Under the pieces are notes generated by a model. That model searched no databases. It had not been told where the DNA came from and worked only from the letters and a program-made list of their open reading frames with translations. Source: Vigna angularis (lineage: Eukaryota > Streptophyta > Magnoliopsida > Fabales > Fabaceae). From it: DNA of 64,000 nucleotides. Position 1 is the first letter of the stretch. Every line of letters starts with the position of its first letter. This document shows positions 58,689 to 64,000 of the stretch, piece after piece. The stretch is from the NCBI RefSeq assembly GCF_016808095.1, contig NC_068976.1, positions 12,309,001 through 12,373,000 on the forward strand, given 5' to 3'. The position numbers and the translations under genes were made by a program.

Positions 58689-61600
58689 TCAGTGGGAAAA
58701 ACCGATGCCAGAAATTTGTTTGCCCGCGTCTTCAACTGGAATAGAAGACTCGTTTGCACTGACATATCCATTACCATAATACGTATTATCTTTAGCTGTA
58801 ATCAACTTGTCTTTAACCACAGCCTTGTGTTCTAAATCTTCCACGTTTCGATGATCCCTTGAAACGGAAGAATGCTTACCGAAGAAGGAAGGGTCATTCG
58901 GTGAACCAGGACAAGAACCAGACGACCTAACCATATCAGTATTATCTTGCTCGCCTGAAGTCCCTTCAAATGATCTGTCCGTTATATCTACATCCCCCAA
59001 ATCGTTGACGGCTTGAGAAATAGGCACAGATGTTGATTCAACAGCACTGCAAGAAATTTCATTTGCAATACCAGTTGAATCAACATTAATCATGCCCGTA
59101 TCCTCAAACTGCTCTCTTTTCGCTTCTGAGTTCAATCCAGCAGAAGACTCGCAATCATAGGTGGAAGAAACTTTCGATTCTGGACTATTATCAGATGGCA
59201 AAACCTCAGAACCTCTACTACAAGTTAAAGTTTTTATTTTCGAAAGGAGGCAGTCATCTTGTTGAGTTTGTCCAGGCTCCACTTCCACTTCTGTTGTTTG
59301 AACTTCTGCTATCCCTGAAGATTCGCTAGTTTGAATTTGAAGGCCTGATGGCCGGGCACTACACCTGTCCAGGATCAAATCGAAAATCACTAAACCACTT
59401 TTTCAAGAGAGAAGCTAAAAAATATTATCATTAAAAAGGGCAATGACAGAGCACAACCAAAGATGAAGCTTGACAAAGAAGTAAACACCGGAACTAAATC
59501 CCTAACTTAAACAACTGTCTATCAATTAGTTTCATGAAAATGCATCATTAAAGATTGTGGCTAACATTATCTAATCAATTAAATGGATTAGGAAACCACC
59601 AGTAAATTTGGTCCAAGATGGCATGGACTAGATTTATAATGCAACTTAGAGCAGGGACCAAATTAACCGATAGTTACCAAGTTGAGCCAAATACGGCCCA
59701 TATCAGCCATAAAAAATCACCTAAATTTGTACTCACAGGCTCAACTTGATACAATGTAAAGAAAAGCCAGCTATTTGGTAAAGAAGTATCATTCAGAAGA
59801 AGTGAAAATACAAACCACGAATACTCTGAAATTATTGGTGCGTGCGTGACAGAGAAACAAAGAGAGCATTAGCCTTTATCAGAATCACAAGAGTACCTGC
59901 TATACAAAAGCATATACGCTCCCTCAGAAAGTACGTCTTCCAACTCCACAGTCGTAACCTGAGAAATTTAATGGAACACAAATGAAGATACTGAGACTGG
60001 CAGTTCAAGCACATTAGACAGGGTACTCGGAGTCCAAAAAGAAAAATATTCAAACTTGGACTAGGAGACAAAGAAATCTACCTTCCAGTCATCAATCCTA
60101 TACCAGTTCCCCAGGAAGTCCTTGATGTAGCAGATGTAATGACCGAAAAATGAAGCATTTAGCATATCAATATGTACCACAACACCGTACAACTTATAAA
60201 CATCAGATCCATCTCCAGCTTCACTCATATAAGGGCTAAGATTTAAAGTCTCAGGGAAGGCTATTCTCTTGTTAAGTTTCCCAAACCTCCCACTCTGCAT
60301 GTACACAACACCCAAAAAAAGAAATGAGAAAGTTGATAAGAATAGTTAACAGTTCAAGCCTTTCATGCTTCTGTATACTAGTAGGCTGTATGTAAGTCTA
60401 GATGATATTAGTAAGACCTGAAATCTTTTCAAGGCGACAGTAAGAATATTTGGAGCACATTTCACAGTAAGGCGTTTCCATGCCTTGACATAATCCTTGC
60501 ACCTGACATGCAGCAGGAAACTTCTTTAACAACAGGATATTCCTAACAGAAAAAATACATTACCAAAAGCACATATTTGAATTATATTTTAATTGGCAAC
60601 TTACTTTCCACCATTGACACTTTTCCTATTTATAATTTTTTTGCCAAATTGTAAGTCTCAGTTACCCAAATAAACGCATCAAAATTTAAAAAATAAAAGT
60701 AACATCAACAGCCTCCACTAAGCATGAAACAAACTTAAATGAGAAATCCGGTATCATCAGACCAAAAAGAAACTGCTAAACTAAACATAATTTTATGGTT
60801 GATTTTTATGAAAAACAAATTTTGCTCTACCCATAAAACTACATAGCATCGTCATAAATCAACTTAAGCTTGTAATTTGACAGAAGACATCATATAATCA
60901 CCACCTTCCAAATTCTTTAATAAAAGCTAAACCAAGAAGACAGATATAACTTGAACTCAATAACATCCATTATTGAATCCAATAAATGCTTGTAATTTGT
61001 TCAGTAATACATAATAATTATCATTTTGCATCAAAAGTAAGGAGACAGGTGTCGGTACAAAATGGTTTTATCATAGTTACATAATTTTTATAGATGGCCA
61101 GAAGTTGTACAAGCTGACATCTTGGTTATAAAAATTAAGGGCTGTGGTAAAATTTATGTAGATGAAACTAATACAGTGACTATATTATAGTCCTTCAATA
61201 GTTGCAAGCCCAAATTTAGTTAAGTTATTACAATGTTAATAATTTAGTTTTTTAACTTATTACATTGTTATTGTTCATGGTTTACTGCTACAGAACATCG
61301 TTGTGAACTTAATTTTCTCCCCAGACCAAGGACATCTAACTTCCCTTTCAATTCATAATCTAAAATCATCACGTTATCCTCCTCCACATTCGATTCATCA
61401 AACTACAAAAACAGTTATTATAATTAATATTAATTTTTAATGATGCTGAGATCAATGGCAAGAAAATATTTGCAATGTTTAAACATTGGCATGGTACATG
61501 GTACAAGTATATCTCAATAGGAAGAGTAACCTTACCCCTCACATTTATACATATTTTCCCCATCAAGTGGCTCCCTGGCAGTAAACTGATCTAGACATTC

Positions 61601-63165
61601 CTCCAAGGAGGCAGCATCTCCATGAATCTCAACTGCCAAATCCATCATATTTTCATACTGTTTTGAAATCTTTTCACATTTTGTGCAAACCACCTATTTA
61701 GTTTCAGAAGAAAAAAGAATAAACAGACCGCCACATCCATGTCAGTATCAAAATAGAAAAATGCATTATTTTGACATTACATAAAGGCTTTATTCCCGAA
61801 TACTGTAAAGGTTTCTTCCATTGATTCCATATTGCACAATAAACTCAAAATCTAAAGTTTGATAATTGAAGGAAGAGAAACAAAATTCGCCCTCTCAGCC
61901 CATTTCATGATAGAGAACGGAACATTTCAAACTAGAGACTCTCGGGGCCTATCTAAGTATCCATGTCTGGTTTAGTCTTTCTTTCTTTGCTTTTGAAATA
62001 AATTCTGTAAAAAGCAGAACTTGCAAACAGTTTTGTGGAACCAAATGCTTCTATAAGAAAATTGGTTAAGCAATTTGATCTCCCTTGTTTCTAGAGATTG
62101 AAATTGAAAATAAATATCATCCTTATCAGTAATCATTTGGAGTTCAAAATAGAAACCAAATAGGATATTAAATTACTCTAAAAAGTCAAACCTTAAATAT
62201 AGATGAAATTATGGACTCCCAGTTCTTAAGTTAGACAACTAATAAAGTTCAAAGACAGATGAAAAAAAATAAAACAAATTTCACTTCATCCCAGCCAACA
62301 TAATCAGTAACATTTTTATTTGCATTATACATGTAATGAAACAATAGAAAAGTAAAAAGAAAAGCTTATTTCAATCTGATTAAATGTCCAACCTCAGATT
62401 GTAGACGGCCACCAAATATGTGTTGAATAAGGGTAGTCTCCTGGAGGTTAGGAGGGACAGCTTTTTCTCCGCCAAACTCATCAAGGCAAACAGATTGCAT
62501 GGTATCAATGGAAAACCTACAAAAAGAAAGCATTGGAAAAGTTACCTTCTACGTTTACCAAACACAATATAATATAAAGAGATTATTCAAAACAGAGAAT
62601 GAACACTTCACCATAAAAAGTGAAACGATAATGTTAGAAGGAAAAAAACCTCATAAACTCATGGGCATCTTCTTGTCTTCCATAGCCCAGAGTACCACCA
62701 ATATTAGGCAATCGAGAGAGAATATTCATAGGAGAAAACACCTGTGAACTTTGCATTGTTCTTTCAACATGATTTTCATATTCACATAGAAAGCACCAAT
62801 CATTACAACTGCCTGGAGAACCAAAAATGATGACATAAGCATGAGGAAGATTTGAGTTCCCAGTAAAAAGGTCTGAGTTATGACTTTACATTCTCGACGG
62901 TGACCCTTCTCCAACAAGTAGGCAACAAGTGGTCTTGTGAATGAGAGGCACTGAAGAACCACATTTGCAAAGCAGCTAAAAAATTGCAATAAATGTAGAT
63001 TATTTTCCATATCCTCTAATTGTAAATATCACGAATAGTGCAATAAAGTTGAAGCTCAGTCATGAAATGAACAAACCTGTTTCCACAATTCAATAGCCCA
63101 CAAGGAGGAAATCCTAGCTTGTTCCAGTTAAAATATTTGACAAATTCATCATAGGGAAAAAGAAC
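58689..63165 (-). CDS. UBP: Ubiquitin-specific protease of the UBP15/16 clade, 3' nine exons (551 aa visible)
   Basis: Cysteine protease that removes ubiquitin. Exons, 5' to 3': 63165-63077, 62975-62890, 62812-62650, 62516-62393, 61693-61536, 60502-60418, 60294-60082, 59958-59897, 59364-58689; GT-AG, all phases fit. Blocks: [16 protein letters not shown]; the Cys box [20 protein letters not shown] with the catalytic Cys split across exons 1-2; [75 protein letters not shown]; zinc pairs VVCTKCEK and [63 protein letters not shown] with the catalytic His; [24 protein letters not shown] 225-residue Ser/Glu-rich tail follows. The 5' exons, including the MYND finger and membrane segment known for this clade, must lie beyond 64,000. 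Confidence 0.95.
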
Positions 63166-64000
63166 CTAAACAAGACAACGCATGTGCATGTGAGAAAATA
63201 CACCAAATGTAGCCCTATGAACAAAATAACATCGGAGACTCAGGCACTTTGGGAAGGCTCCAGAAGGAGTCAGCAACTTGTGCTGATTGAGCTGTTCCTT
63301 GGGTAAAGAGCACAAAATTTCTACGTGGTCCAAATATCAAGGGTCTAAAGACCCAACCCAGAAAAAAAAATCAAGAACACACCACTGTTGCCTTATGAAG
63401 TTGAGGAGAGGCGCACCTTTGGTAACTGATTGATTATTACATAAAAATCCTAAAAGCCCAAGATTGTCCATCCTGATCATTGAAGCTAACGGGATAAAAC
63501 AATAAAACTACAACTTTGGTCTTTCAGGTCCCTAACCAGCAAGTAGATTAAGGTTTTGCAAATTGCAAATCATAACATATAAGACTAACGCAAATAGGCA
63601 AATATTAATATTTTCCTTTCCATAATTGGAAATCATAATCTTATAGTCTTAGCATCATGTGTATTTACTAAATAAGGAAGAGTACCAGAAACTAGTCATA
63701 TGTATTAGTATTTTCCTTTTTTTAATCGGAAATCATAGTAATATATGCTTATTACCTTGTGTATTTACTCATAAGGAAGACAAATGCAAAACAATCCCAA
63801 GTATGAATATTTTTCTCTTTTCTTGATGGTAAATCATAATCTTAAATTCGTATTATCTTGTGTATTAACCTAATAAGGAATAGTAATGCAACATAGTCAC
63901 GTATTAGTATTTTCCTTTTCTCCCCCTGACGCGAAGACTTTCTTTACTACGCTGCATGCATTTTGCACATCATCCTCAAGGCAATATAACCTAGCACCTC
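63166..64000 (-). other. Intron or upstream part of the UBP gene
   Basis: No exon is recognised here. By the family layout the catalytic domain start needs more exons upstream, so at least the left portion is intron. The stretch 63,240-63,420 is less AT-rich (CTTTGGGAAGGCTCCAGAAG, GGGTCTAAAGACCCAACC) and may be an inserted repeat; no ends were found. Confidence 0.5.
63603..63930. repeat. ~97-102-bp tandem repeat, three units plus a partial
   Basis: Units start at about 63,603, 63,705, 63,807 and 63,903 (partial). Shared text: TATTAGTATTTTCCTTTT, GGAAATCATAATCTTA, CTTGTGTATTTACT.AATAAGG. Confidence 0.88.

Overview
The window is nuclear DNA of a flowering plant: AT-rich, with GT-AG introns, (TA)n microsatellites and layered transposons. 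The gene set is dicot-typical, and the dominant repeat styles point, by inference only, to a legume of the Phaseolus/Vigna/Glycine type. Five intron-containing or long single-exon genes appear intact: a DUF1350 alpha/beta-hydrolase-like protein (23.1-27.5 kb, minus), an ALKBH9-type m6A demethylase (37.8-41.1 kb, plus), an AIP2-type RING-H2 E3 ligase (43.6-46.6 kb, minus), an F-box/kelch-type protein (55.2-56.4 kb, minus) and the 3' nine exons of a UBP15/16-clade deubiquitinase (58.7-63.2 kb, minus, running off the right edge). Exons were joined by reading splice sites and checking phase; all joins keep frame.

The left 23 kb is gene-poor. It holds a degenerate copia pol piece at the edge. It also holds a local amplification of an uncharacterised Pro/Asn-rich protein gene: one intact copy at 13.3-14.6 kb, one frameshifted copy at 3.7-5.05 kb, a gene fragment at 6.2-6.5 kb, and a third copy of the flank without gene at 16.3-18.2 kb. 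A copia 5' end (LTR, primer site, gag relic) has cut the fragment. That gag relic is in turn split by a solo LTR of another family, and the split gag reads through in register once the LTR is removed. A second, younger solo LTR of the same family sits at 20,887-22,349 with a perfect 5-bp duplication and a GC-rich minisatellite core. Just left of it is a broken 3' piece of NAR1, a cytosolic Fe-S assembly gene.

The middle contains a complete 4.97-kb copia element (28,455-33,421) with LTRs, primer site, polypurine tract and TTATG duplication. It is followed by a 1.55-kb Mutator-like element (34,239-35,783) with 144-bp terminal inverted repeats that carries a piece of a TraB-family gene.

The most unusual object is a 3.66-kb hAT-type element (50,007-53,668; 12-bp terminal inverted repeats, 8-bp ATATCCAC duplication). 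It has no recognisable transposase. It carries exon pieces of two unrelated host genes on the same strand: a TBC (Rab-GAP) domain gene and a Vti1-type SNARE gene. The two gene-carrying DNA transposons and the two solo LTRs are the strongest candidates for something undescribed here.
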